DNA from: Leptospira sp.
GTDB lineage: Bacteria; Spirochaetota; Leptospiria; Leptospirales; Leptospiraceae
NCBI GenBank assembly: GCA_025457985.1
Contig: JALOTI010000027.1
Location: 1 to 10,450 of the forward strand
Length of the DNA stretch: 10,450 nt
Reading direction: 5' to 3'
Shown here: positions 1 to 5,690 of the stretch, piece after piece
Layout: every line of letters begins with the position of its first letter
How positions within the stretch are numbered: the stretch's first letter is position 1
Program-made: the position numbers and the translations under genes
Notes under the pieces: generated by a model
The model's input: only the letters and a program-made list of their open reading frames with translations
Database searches by the model: none
Told to the model about the DNA's origin: nothing

Positions 1-274
1 TTACCTGCAGAACCCGCTTGACATGGGTGCGGACCTGGTGATGCACAGCGTCACCAAGTACCTCGGCGGCCACAGCGATGTGGTGATGGGTGCGTTGGTG
101 GTGAACGATGATGCCCTGGCCGAACGGCTTGCCTTCATCCAGAACAGCAGCGGGGCCACCCCAGGCCCGATGGACTGCTTCCTGGTGCTGCGGGGCCTGA
201 AGACCCTGCACCTGCGGATGCAACGGCACTGCGAGAACGGTCGGGTCATCGCGGACTACCTGGTCTCCCATCCG
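1..274 (+). CDS. Cystathionine gamma-synthase/lyase family PLP enzyme, internal fragment (foreign DNA)
   Basis: An internal piece of a Cys/Met-metabolism PLP-dependent enzyme (trans-sulfuration; cystathionine gamma-synthase or gamma-lyase). It is open from the left edge in the frame beginning at base 2. It reads [13 protein letters not shown], then [13 protein letters not shown], whose Lys (codon 56-58) is the expected Schiff-base lysine for [22 protein letters not shown] and a QRHCENG block follow, both typical of the family. Family resemblance ends around the His-Pro at 269-274, after which the frame runs through unrelated codons to a stop near 304. Base composition (about 64% G+C) and codon use (CTG, GTG, CGG rich) are unlike every other gene here. 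The Met at 23 is internal, not a start. The QRHCENG and GPMD blocks recall Bacteroidota-type enzymes, but I cannot fix the donor. Synthase versus lyase cannot be decided from this fragment. Confidence 0.85.
254..274. other. Probable chimeric assembly joint with ~21-base shared segment
   Basis: Left of this segment the plus strand reads as a high-GC cystathionine gamma-synthase. Right of it the minus strand reads as a low-GC PhoU-like gene. Inside it both readings still fit: plus gives DYLVSHP, plausible for the synthase after its ENG block, and minus gives MGDQVV, the PhoU-type continuation of NMER. Below 254 the PhoU reading becomes Arg-rich nonsense, and above 274 the synthase reading is lost. 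Two truncated genes meeting at a short shared word is what a k-mer or overlap misjoin produces. A real recombination at microhomology cannot be excluded from sequence alone. Confidence 0.75.
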
Positions 275-586
275 TTCCATATTCCTAGTAATACGAATGG
301 CTGAGAGGGCAAACCGAAGTGGGTCTTTTTTTAGTACGATATCACTATCTACATCCCCCATTCCTAGAATGTTACGATTTGTAACAGCCTCAAGAATTGC
401 GTTTTGGGATAGGTTGTCATTTTCTTTCTCAAGGTCATCAATCAAGTCATCACGTTTTACGATTTCATTCGCCAAATCATAATTATCCGCTTCCATAGCT
501 TCGCTTAGGAGGATAACTTGTTCGAGAACAAGCTCCGCCATAGAGTAGAGATTTTTCCGTAGATAGTAAAATTTAGAAATGATCAT
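254..586 (-). CDS. PhoU-domain protein, 3' end lost at the joint
   Basis: The N-terminal 111 codons of a PhoU-like protein. PhoU proteins are all-helical, made of two three-helix repeats that bind metal clusters, and usually act with the Pst phosphate transporter and its histidine kinase; other homologues act more broadly. The ATG at 586 is preceded by a clear AAGGGGAGAG (591-600), which fixes the start. The protein shows a first helix with [17 protein letters not shown], a second with [15 protein letters not shown], and a third ending [19 protein letters not shown], the classical metal-ligand region (E and D of ERMGD). A full PhoU would need roughly another 100 residues. It sits 44 bases downstream of cheW in the same direction, with no pst genes in view, so a role in phosphate control is not shown here. 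The reading is lost at the foreign segment. Confidence 0.8.
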
Positions 587-630
587 CCAGCTCTCCCCTT
601 ATGGCAATTAAGAATCTGGACAAGTTTATG

Positions 631-1107
631 TTATACGCTAGTAGAAGCCAATTCGGAAATTTCTTCCGCTGTGAGAATTTTTTCGATATCAATCAGGATA
701 ATGAAGCGATTTTCCTTTTTTCCAACACCAGTTATATAACGCGAAGATATGCCCTTAACAGAAGGAGGTGGTGGGTCCACTTGACCCGCAGGAAAGTGGA
801 CTACGTGCGAAACCTTGTCCACGATCACACCAACCGATTTTCCGCCAATACTTATCACAATGGCGCGGTCGAGGCTTTCGCTTGTGTTCTTTACGTTCAA
901 CCGTTTGGCGAGATCGATCATCCGAACGACTTTCCCACGTATATCCATGATCCCCGCAAAAAAGTTTTTGGATTGGGGAACTCGAATGAGATTGGTAATC
1001 TTTACAATTTCCTCAACAATCGTGATGGGTATCGCATACTCTTCATCACCTAAATTGAATATAATATACTGCTCGTGGATTAAATTGGATGCGCTTTCTT
1101 TTGCCAT
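631..1107 (-). CDS. cheW: Chemotaxis coupling protein CheW
   Basis: A 158-residue CheW-domain protein, the soluble adaptor that links methyl-accepting chemoreceptors to the histidine kinase CheA. It has a short N-terminal extension, then the first strands [16 protein letters not shown] (residues 13-28), VEEIVKI, the conserved [19 protein letters not shown] block (52-70), the second subdomain [18 protein letters not shown] (82-99), and the closing [11 protein letters not shown] helix-strand (135-145). The usual Pro after RGxVx is replaced (VVRMID). The Met at 1107 was chosen because the frame upstream, although open to 1236, overlaps the preceding gene and reads as unlikely hydrophobic and Cys-rich sequence. 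Its Shine-Dalgarno is weak, suggesting coupling to the gene ending 16 bases upstream. No CheA or receptor is in view, and Leptospira carry several CheW copies, so I cannot say which chemosensory pathway it serves. Confidence 0.9.
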   Translation of the reverse strand: MAKESASNLIHEQYIIFNLGDEEYAIPITIVEEIVKITNLIRVPQSKNFFAGIMDIRGKVVRMIDLAKRLNVKNTSESLDRAIVISIGGKSVGVIVDKVSHVVHFPAGQVDPPPPSVKGISSRYITGVGKKENRFIILIDIEKILTAEEISELASTSV

Positions 1108-1123
1108 GGATTCTATTACGGAT

Positions 1124-1849
1124 CTAAAAATAGACGTATCCGTTATAGAAAAAATATGAACCAATTGAAAGAAATGACAACACTTTTGTGAAAAGTACAG
1201 ATCGTTTTCTGACAAGAAAATCCAAAAGGCCAGCAACCATTCCCAAACAAGCGATGGTGACTCCTAATACGACATAATCATAATACGAAATATAAACTAA
1301 ATAGCCAAATCCAAGTCCCAATGTGAAATCTTGAAGATCACCCCAGATCCTTCGTTTGAAACGTTGCCAGGGCGTTCCTCTGGCCCTACGTGCCTCTCTA
1401 CGACGCCTACGCCAACGCTGGAATCGTGTCTCTCGAACAATTCCAAAGATCGAATCGTATTTAGTGGATGCTGGAAATCTGCGGACACGGTTTTTCTTTT
1501 CTTCCTCAATATCCGGCAGATAGGGTGGATAGATTTCATAAGCTCCACCGAGGCTTGCCAAAAGGTCTGGATCGGGGAGGCTTGCAAAATAATCACGGAA
1601 GGGCCATAACTTGCGAAACACGGGATAGGCCCTGCCCGAAGATATATCCTTTTCTTGGAGTACAACTCCATTCTTGACCGTAGCTCCGTAGATACGGTTC
1701 TTTTCTTCTTTGATTTGTGCAGACAGCCGAACCAAACGTTCGTGGAAGTTGAATTCAGCTTCCAGAACGTCCCCCAAAGGTGTTTCCATACTAAAGGCTC
1801 GGATGAAACCTGGTGTGCGGGGTTTCTGTTTCCTCCAGATTTGCTTCAT
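1124..1849 (-). CDS. Unrecognised protein with Arg-rich segment and C-terminal membrane spans
   Basis: A 241-residue protein I do not recognise. The N-terminal ~135 residues look soluble, with a basic start ([11 protein letters not shown]), a charged helix near [17 protein letters not shown], and a Pro/Tyr-rich stretch [17 protein letters not shown]. Next comes a strongly basic segment at about 142-168 with five consecutive arginines in [13 protein letters not shown] and then FKRRIW. The C-terminus is hydrophobic, with candidate membrane spans at about 175-190, 192-213 and 220-240. The Arg cluster beside the first span would be expected on the cytoplasmic face (positive-inside rule, inference). 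It starts at an ATG with only a weak ribosome-binding site and lies 41 bases after the small basic gene and 16 before cheW, so it is probably translated within the same transcript. No catalytic motif is visible. An internal Met at residue 21 is an alternative start. Confidence 0.75.
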   Translation of the reverse strand: MKQIWRKQKPRTPGFIRAFSMETPLGDVLEAEFNFHERLVRLSAQIKEEKNRIYGATVKNGVVLQEKDISSGRAYPVFRKLWPFRDYFASLPDPDLLASLGGAYEIYPPYLPDIEEEKKNRVRRFPASTKYDSIFGIVRETRFQRWRRRRREARRARGTPWQRFKRRIWGDLQDFTLGLGFGYLVYISYYDYVVLGVTIACLGMVAGLLDFLVRKRSVLFTKVLSFLSIGSYFFYNGYVYF

Positions 1850-1890
1850 ACGAAACCTATCGGAGGATTTAGAAAGTCACTGAAGGAAGA

Positions 1891-1983
1891 TTATTTCTTC
1901 TTTTTGTGTCGGTTGGCTCTACGTTTTTTCTTTCGTTTGTGTGTTGCGATTTTTCTACGCTTTCTCTTTTTTCCGGAAGGCAT
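1891..1983 (-). CDS. 30-residue basic AURKAIP1/COX24-type small protein
   Basis: A very short gene: ATG at 1983, stop TAA at 1891, 30 residues. It begins MPSGKKRKRRKIATHKRKK and ends RRANRHKKKK, with more than half Lys or Arg plus two His and no acidic residue. The start pattern and the KIxTHKRKKRxRxNRHKKK core match what I know as the AURKAIP1/COX24 domain small proteins annotated in Bacteroidota and spirochaetes, related to mitochondrial mS38 and thought to be small-subunit ribosomal components (family assignment from memory; ribosome association is inference). Reality is supported by a near-perfect AAGGAGGAAGG at good spacing, and by placement 36 bases after the guanylyltransferase and 41 before the next gene, all on the same strand. 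The Lys and Arg codons are mixed (aaa, aag, cgt, aga, cga), so this is not a simple repeat. Confidence 0.85.
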   Translation of the reverse strand: MPSGKKRKRRKIATHKRKKKRRANRHKKKK

Positions 1984-1984
1984 T

Positions 1985-1995
1985 CCTTCCTCCTT
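1985..1995 (-). promoter_or_regulatory. Strong Shine-Dalgarno of the 30-residue gene
   Basis: The minus strand reads AAGGAGGAAGG ending two bases before the ATG at 1983, with the AGGAGG core (1989-1994) five bases from the start. It is the strongest ribosome-binding site in the window and decides in favour of the tiny gene being translated at a high rate, as expected for a ribosome-associated protein. Confidence 0.8.
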
Positions 1996-2019
1996 ATTTA
2001 AGCCTGTTCTGTCAAATTT

Positions 2020-3090
2020 CTAGTCGAGGTACTTTTGTAAAACTTTATTTTTACGGATATTGGAGAGCATGTTTTTGATATCATTCACCCCTTCTCTAGA
2101 GGTAACCATCAAAATATCTGGCTCCTCTACTACAATCAGATCATCTACTCCGAGAAAGGCGATGAGTTCCTTTTGAACTGAGGAAATATTTCCCGTTGCC
2201 TTGTGGTAAAAGACCTCTTTTCCTTGGTGGTGGTTTTTGTTTGCATCACCTGGTAGGATTCGTTCCAAAGAAATCCAGGAGCCAACATCATCCCAATTGA
2301 ACTCTGCTTCTACCATACGAATTCTAGAAGATTTTTCCATGATGGCCGTATCAATCGCTTCGGATGGAAGGACTTGGAAAGCCTGTTTGAGATCTCCGAA
2401 ATTTTTAAATGGAAAGCCTGATTGTAGAGGATTTAAAAGATGTGGAGCATGGGATTTAAATTCTTCCAAAATCGTTTCTACACGGAAGAGAAAGATTCCA
2501 GGGTTCCAGTAAAAATTTGCTTTCTTTATGTATTTTAATGCAGTTTTTATATCTGGTTTTTCATAAAAAGCTTTGACCGAATAACCAACATTTGTTGACT
2601 TCCCGGTCGCAATGTAACCATATCCGATTTCGGGTCGATTGGGTTTTACTCCGAGAAGTACCATTCCGTGTTCCGTCTCGGTTAAGGCCTTTTCAATGGT
2701 TTTTGTAAATCCTTTGATGGGATCAATGAAAGCATCCGCAGATAGGACAATTAAATTTGGGTTTCCGAATTTTTTCTGAAAGTGGAGGGCAGAAAGGGCA
2801 ATGATAGGAGCTGTATTTTTTCCCTCTGGTTCGATGATAAAATTATTCGATGGGAACTTGGGATCTTTTTTTAAAATTTCATTTTTAAGACTGGCATTGG
2901 TTCCAATAAAGATCCGATCCAATGTAGTGATCGTTAGAGCACGGTCAATGGTCTCCCGAAGAAGGGTTTTGTTTGAATAGACTTTTTGTAACTGTTTTGG
3001 TGAGTTGGTGCGGGATCTAGGCCAGAATCGTTCCCCTTTTCCGCCAGCCATTATCATCACTACAGGAAGTTCTTTGGGTTGTTTTGCCAT
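2020..3090 (-). CDS. manC: Mannose-1-phosphate guanylyltransferase (GDP-mannose pyrophosphorylase)
   Basis: A 356-residue cytosolic nucleotidyltransferase that makes GDP-mannose from GTP and mannose-1-phosphate, the donor for mannose and derived sugars in surface glycans. It shows the pyrophosphorylase signature [14 protein letters not shown] (14-27) followed by PKQ, then EPEGKNTAP (87-95), EIGYGYI (154-160), EKPD (177-180), NPGIFLFR (196-203) and FNWDDVGSW (264-272). The length matches the single-domain form, without the C-terminal phosphomannose isomerase cupin found in bifunctional ManC/AlgA. The block usually seen as AD(H)xxI is SADAFI (117-122), lacking the common His. The ATG at 3090 lies 51 bases after hfq with no strong Shine-Dalgarno. 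Other sugar-nucleotide genes are not nearby, so its pathway is unassigned. The symbol follows general usage for this family. Confidence 0.92.
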   Translation of the reverse strand: MAKQPKELPVVMIMAGGKGERFWPRSRTNSPKQLQKVYSNKTLLRETIDRALTITTLDRIFIGTNASLKNEILKKDPKFPSNNFIIEPEGKNTAPIIALSALHFQKKFGNPNLIVLSADAFIDPIKGFTKTIEKALTETEHGMVLLGVKPNRPEIGYGYIATGKSTNVGYSVKAFYEKPDIKTALKYIKKANFYWNPGIFLFRVETILEEFKSHAPHLLNPLQSGFPFKNFGDLKQAFQVLPSEAIDTAIMEKSSRIRMVEAEFNWDDVGSWISLERILPGDANKNHHQGKEVFYHKATGNISSVQKELIAFLGVDDLIVVEEPDILMVTSREGVNDIKNMLSNIRKNKVLQKYLD

Positions 3091-3141
3091 AGTTTTGATG
3101 ACCAGGTTTTCGAACCAGTCTCGCCCGAAAACCCGAAAAAT

Positions 3142-3393
3142 CTAGGTGGTTGTGCCTTCTTTGGGGCTCTCTTCCGAATGGAGTTTGATCGGTTTGCCTG
3201 GAATGATCGTAGAAATGGCATGTTTGTAGACAAGGTTCTGTTTGTTGTCGTTTTCCAGAATGATGGTGAAGTTGTCGAAACTAACGACCTTACCTTTCAA
3301 AGGAACACCATTTAACAAATAAATAGTGAGATCTATTTTTTCCTTACGAGCAGTGTTTAGAAGTTGGTCTTGGATATTGTTTTTTGCCGACAT
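3142..3393 (-). CDS. hfq: RNA chaperone Hfq
   Basis: An 83-residue Sm-like RNA chaperone that assembles as a hexameric ring and pairs small RNAs with mRNAs. The N-terminal helix [14 protein letters not shown] (6-19) leads into Sm1, [20 protein letters not shown] (22-41). Sm2 follows with [13 protein letters not shown] (53-65), containing the Tyr-Lys-His motif (56-58) that in E. coli Hfq lines the uridine-binding proximal pore. The rim arginine patch of E. coli (RRER) appears as ARKEK, so it keeps basic charge but fewer arginines. The C-terminal tail is short and partly acidic (SEESPKEG), unlike the long disordered tail of E. coli. It follows miaA by 28 bases, the same miaA-hfq order known from gammaproteobacteria. 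Confidence 0.96.
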   Translation of the reverse strand: MSAKNNIQDQLLNTARKEKIDLTIYLLNGVPLKGKVVSFDNFTIILENDNKQNLVYKHAISTIIPGKPIKLHSEESPKEGTTT

Positions 3394-3421
3394 TGGAAAT
3401 TCCCGAGTATTTTCTCTATTT

Positions 3422-4306
3422 TTATTCTATATTTGTATAGAGTTGGACAGCTGATTCATAAGAAATGGGCGAAAGGATTGGATCTTTTTTGAACCAAGTT
3501 ACCTGCCTCTTCGCATAATTCCTATGGGACTGGGCCAACTCTTCAATGAATGTATTACGCTCTAACTTTCCATTTAAGAAATCAAGCGCAAAATTATACC
3601 CCAATGTGCGAAGTCCAGGCACATCGTCTCCATATTTCTCTCGGACAAATTTTGTTTCCTCTAACATTCCTTCGATGAGAAGAGGGATACGATCGTTGAT
3701 TCGTTTGTAGAGTATTTCGCGAGGTGGATCAAGCCATCTACCGACTATTTGGAGGTCGTTTCGTTTTTCGAGATAGCCACCTTCGAGTTTTTGAGAGACT
3801 TCCGACCAAAGCGAACCAGATAAAACAACTTCCAAGGCTCTCCGAATTCTATACCCATCATTTGCGAAAAGAGACTGCAATGCCTTGGGGTCTTTTTCTT
3901 GCAGGATTTTTGTGGCTTCCTCCAAAGAAAGTTGATTCACATACTCCTTGGTGGACTCGGGTACGTTTGGTACGGGAAACATTCCAAACAGGAAGGCTCG
4001 CAGGTAGAATCCAGTTCCTCCCACCAAAAATGGAATTTTTCCTCTCGAGGCAATTGACTCGATTGTGATCTCGGCCCATTTGCAAAACAAACTGGCATTG
4101 GGTGCCTCATTGGCTGACAAAAAACCGATCAAATGGTGAGGGATATGTTTTTGTTCTTCTGGGGTTGGGGCAGTTGTGCCTACCGAGAGTTCTCGGTAGA
4201 CTTGTCTGGAATCAAAGGAAACAATTTCGAAACGGTCGGGGTCGAGGTGGAGGGAAACGGCAGTTTTACCAGAGCCAGTAGGTCCCCCCAAAATAGGAAG
4301 GATCAC
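3422..4306 (-). CDS. miaA: tRNA dimethylallyltransferase MiaA
   Basis: A 294-residue enzyme that transfers a dimethylallyl group to N6 of A37 in tRNAs reading codons starting with U. It shows the P-loop GPTGSGKT (8-15), DSRQVYREL with the expected catalytic Asp32, SVGTTAPT (41-48), HHLIG (57-61), GGTGFYLRA (96-104), [12 protein letters not shown] (149-160), GLRTLGY (231-237) and the tRNA-binding C-terminal [11 protein letters not shown] (264-274). Length is in the normal range. The start is GTG at 4306, whose last two bases begin the TGA-containing overlap with the upstream gene (4303-4306). No ATG lies nearby upstream in frame, and the P-loop at residue 8 matches the family. Translation is probably coupled to the upstream FYDLN gene. 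As MiaA and Hfq both affect translation, co-transcription makes functional sense. Confidence 0.96.
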   Translation of the reverse strand: MILPILGGPTGSGKTAVSLHLDPDRFEIVSFDSRQVYRELSVGTTAPTPEEQKHIPHHLIGFLSANEAPNASLFCKWAEITIESIASRGKIPFLVGGTGFYLRAFLFGMFPVPNVPESTKEYVNQLSLEEATKILQEKDPKALQSLFANDGYRIRRALEVVLSGSLWSEVSQKLEGGYLEKRNDLQIVGRWLDPPREILYKRINDRIPLLIEGMLEETKFVREKYGDDVPGLRTLGYNFALDFLNGKLERNTFIEELAQSHRNYAKRQVTWFKKDPILSPISYESAVQLYTNIE

Positions 4307-4785
4307 TCCTCTTCCTCTGCTACGACCTCCTCGTCTTCTGCCTCTTCCAATTCTTCTGTTTCTTCCATGAGTTCATCTTCTTCTAGAACTGGTTCTTCCT
4401 CTTCTTCCACTTCATATTCCGATTGCCGGAGAGCCGCCATTCTCGATTTGATAGCAGGCTTCGCCAACTGGTCTGCTCCACACTTGGGGCATTTTTTCTC
4501 TGGCTTATAAAGATCGTAGAATTTTGTTCCACAAGAGTAACATGTAAATTTTTTACCCAGAGGTCCGAGAGCAGGATCAATCTTTGGAGCGACAGGTTTG
4601 CCTTGCGGTTTCTCTTTAGCTTGCGCCACAGGTTTTGCCTTACTTGCGGCAGTTTCCTTCGCCTTAGGCGCGGGTTTTTTCTTATCTTCCTTTTTTGGCG
4701 CCGATTTTGAGGAAGATTTCTCTTTAGCCACTGCCTTTTTTTTAGGAGGTGGAGACTGTTTTTTGACTGCTTTTTTTGCGACCAT
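4303..4785 (-). CDS. FYDLN-type zinc-ribbon protein with Lys/Ala-rich head and acidic tail
   Basis: A protein of about 160 residues in three blocks. Residues 1-68 are Lys/Ala/Pro-rich and low-complexity, like histone H1 or adhesin-type basic tails. Residues 77-105 form a zinc ribbon, [20 protein letters not shown] with a second pair CPKCG; Cys82, 85, 99 and 102 should bind one zinc. Residues 124-160 are almost pure Glu/Asp (EEEEE, EEDE, AEDEE). The ribbon and acidic end match the family named for its FYDLN motif, here FYDLY. The function of that family is unknown to me. I chose the ATG at 4785 because residues from there show the expected basic head. The same frame extends to a TTG at 4863, but those codons look non-coding and lie over the likely promoter. 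No good Shine-Dalgarno precedes either. Its stop overlaps the miaA start. Confidence 0.75.
   Translation of the reverse strand: MVAKKAVKKQSPPPKKKAVAKEKSSSKSAPKKEDKKKPAPKAKETAASKAKPVAQAKEKPQGKPVAPKIDPALGPLGKKFTCYSCGTKFYDLYKPEKKCPKCGADQLAKPAIKSRMAALRQSEYEVEEEEEPVLEEDELMEETEELEEAEDEEVVAEEEE
4314..4318 (-). promoter_or_regulatory. miaA ribosome-binding site inside the acidic-tail codons
   Basis: The minus strand reads AGAGG here, seven bases before the GTG start of miaA, within a longer GAGGAAGAGGA run. These bases are at the same time the Ala/Glu codons that end the upstream acidic tail, so one sequence serves both coding and initiation. Confidence 0.6.
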
Positions 4786-4864
4786 AAACGTACTTTTGCC
4801 AGTTTTGGAAATACCTGGTTTGGAACAACCTTTTTGAAATTGGACGGTTTTCTCCTGGAACAAA

Positions 4865-4870
4865 ATTATA
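4865..4870 (-). promoter_or_regulatory. Candidate -10 element for the minus-strand gene run
   Basis: The divergent gap 4786-4889 separates two outward-facing genes. On the minus strand it contains a perfect TATAAT at 4870-4865, about 80 bases before the chosen FYDLN start, giving a leader of roughly 70 bases. No convincing -35 lies 16-18 bases upstream (bases there overlap the pdxJ start). On the plus strand I see no clear sigma70 pair, only an AT-rich stretch with a T tract (4879-4886) just before pdxJ. Confidence 0.35.
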
Positions 4871-4889
4871 GGAAAGTATTTTTTTTCTT

Positions 4890-5642
4890 ATGAGCCATTT
4901 AAGTGTAAATGTAAACAAAATCGCCACTCTTCGAAATTCACGCGGTGGGAAGATTCCTAGCGTGCTCGGAATATCTGAAATTGTTCTGGATGCGGGTGCT
5001 TACGGAATTACGGTTCATCCCCGTGAAGATGAAAGACATATCACAAAACAAGATGTATTTGAACTTAAAGAGTTTATACTGTCATATAATAAATCCAACC
5101 AAGTTCATAAAGAGTTCAATATAGAGGGAGAACCAAGTGACAGGTTTTTGGAGCTTGTTCTGAAAGCGAAACCAGACCAAGCGACACTCGTTCCAGTAAA
5201 ACCAGGTGAGATTACCTCGGATCATGGATTTGATTTAAAGATTGAAAACACTAAGTCTAAACTCCGCCAAATTGTCCAAACCCTCCAAAAGGAAAAAATC
5301 AGAGTCTCTCTATTTATGGAAACGGATGTAAGCCAATACCCCCTAGTCAAAGAAGTGGGAGCCGAACGTATTGAACTCTATACAGGGCCATTCGCCCATG
5401 CGTACGACCACTCCGAACAAGAAGGTAAAGATATCTTTAAAGAGTTTGTAAAGGCAGCCGAGGCCGCTAACGCTTTGGGACTTGGAATCAATGCGGGACA
5501 TGATTTGGATACAGAAAACTTAAAGCTGTTTTCTAAACTTCCTTATCTCTTGGAAGTCTCAATTGGACATAGATTGGTATCGGAGGCTCTTGTAATCGGA
5601 ATGGAGGCAACCGTCAAAAAGTATATCAAGTTACTCCAGTAA
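4890..5642 (+). CDS. pdxJ: Pyridoxine 5'-phosphate synthase PdxJ
   Basis: A 250-residue TIM-barrel enzyme that condenses 1-deoxy-D-xylulose 5-phosphate with 3-amino-2-oxopropyl phosphate, closing the pyridine ring in the DXP-dependent vitamin B6 route. Visible landmarks are [15 protein letters not shown] (6-20), [12 protein letters not shown] (40-51) with catalytic His43, Arg45 and His50, EFNIEG with Glu79, ELYTG (162-166), NAGHDL with His204, and SIGHRL with Gly-His 226-227. Where E. coli has the substrate-binding Asp-His after NI, this protein has Asn-Lys (9-10), a variant I also associate with Bacteroidota PdxJ. The ATG at 4890 has a poor ribosome-binding site (GGAAAG about 13 bases upstream), but the N-terminus aligns exactly with the family. 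It is transcribed divergently from the FYDLN-miaA-hfq run, and no other B6 gene is in view. Confidence 0.96.
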   Translation: MSHLSVNVNKIATLRNSRGGKIPSVLGISEIVLDAGAYGITVHPREDERHITKQDVFELKEFILSYNKSNQVHKEFNIEGEPSDRFLELVLKAKPDQATLVPVKPGEITSDHGFDLKIENTKSKLRQIVQTLQKEKIRVSLFMETDVSQYPLVKEVGAERIELYTGPFAHAYDHSEQEGKDIFKEFVKAAEAANALGLGINAGHDLDTENLKLFSKLPYLLEVSIGHRLVSEALVIGMEATVKKYIKLLQ

Positions 5643-5659
5643 GAAGTAAAATGGATACT

Positions 5660-5690
5660 GCCTACAACTCTTTCGCAAGATAACGTAGGC
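5660..5690. terminator. Weak hairpin over the convergent 3' ends of pdxJ and the lipoprotein gene
   Basis: GCCTAC (5660-5665) and GTAGGC (5685-5690) can pair around a small inner stem TCTT-TCGC-AAGA. It covers the stop and last codons of the minus-strand gene and lies just after pdxJ. Neither side has a long U tract; the minus side has only a broken ATTTTACTTC. It could serve convergent transcripts, but the support is thin. Confidence 0.25.

Noticed and set aside
1..300. Horizontal transfer of the high-GC segment into the spirochaete chromosome
   Set aside because: No mobile element, repeat or att-like site borders it, both genes are cut mid-domain, and a short shared word at the joint favours misassembly; spanning reads would be needed to revive the idea.
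23..304. Complete-looking gene from ATG at 23 to a stop near 304
   Set aside because: The family reading is already open before base 23 and loses similarity at ~274, so both apparent ends are artefacts of the window edge and the joint.
517..532. Inverted repeat CTTGTTC-GA-GAACAAG, similar to a repressor operator
   Set aside because: It lies inside the PhoU-like coding sequence, where the codons for LVLEQV explain it, and far from any start it could regulate.
601..1053. Plus-strand 150-codon open frame across the cheW region
   Set aside because: It is the antisense shadow of cheW, whose domain motifs are unmistakable on the minus strand, and it has no ribosome-binding site or family resemblance.
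3103..3114. GGTTTTCGAACC upstream of the guanylyltransferase gene, resembling a tRNA T-arm on the minus strand
   Set aside because: No acceptor, anticodon or D stems can be built around it and no CCA end follows. The complementary arms are only four bases.
4133..4837. Plus-strand Ser-rich and Phe/Leu-rich open frames opposite miaA and the FYDLN gene
   Set aside because: The Ser runs are the complement of the Glu/Asp codons of the acidic tail and the hydrophobic runs are the complement of the Lys/Ala codons; they are shadows of the minus-strand genes.
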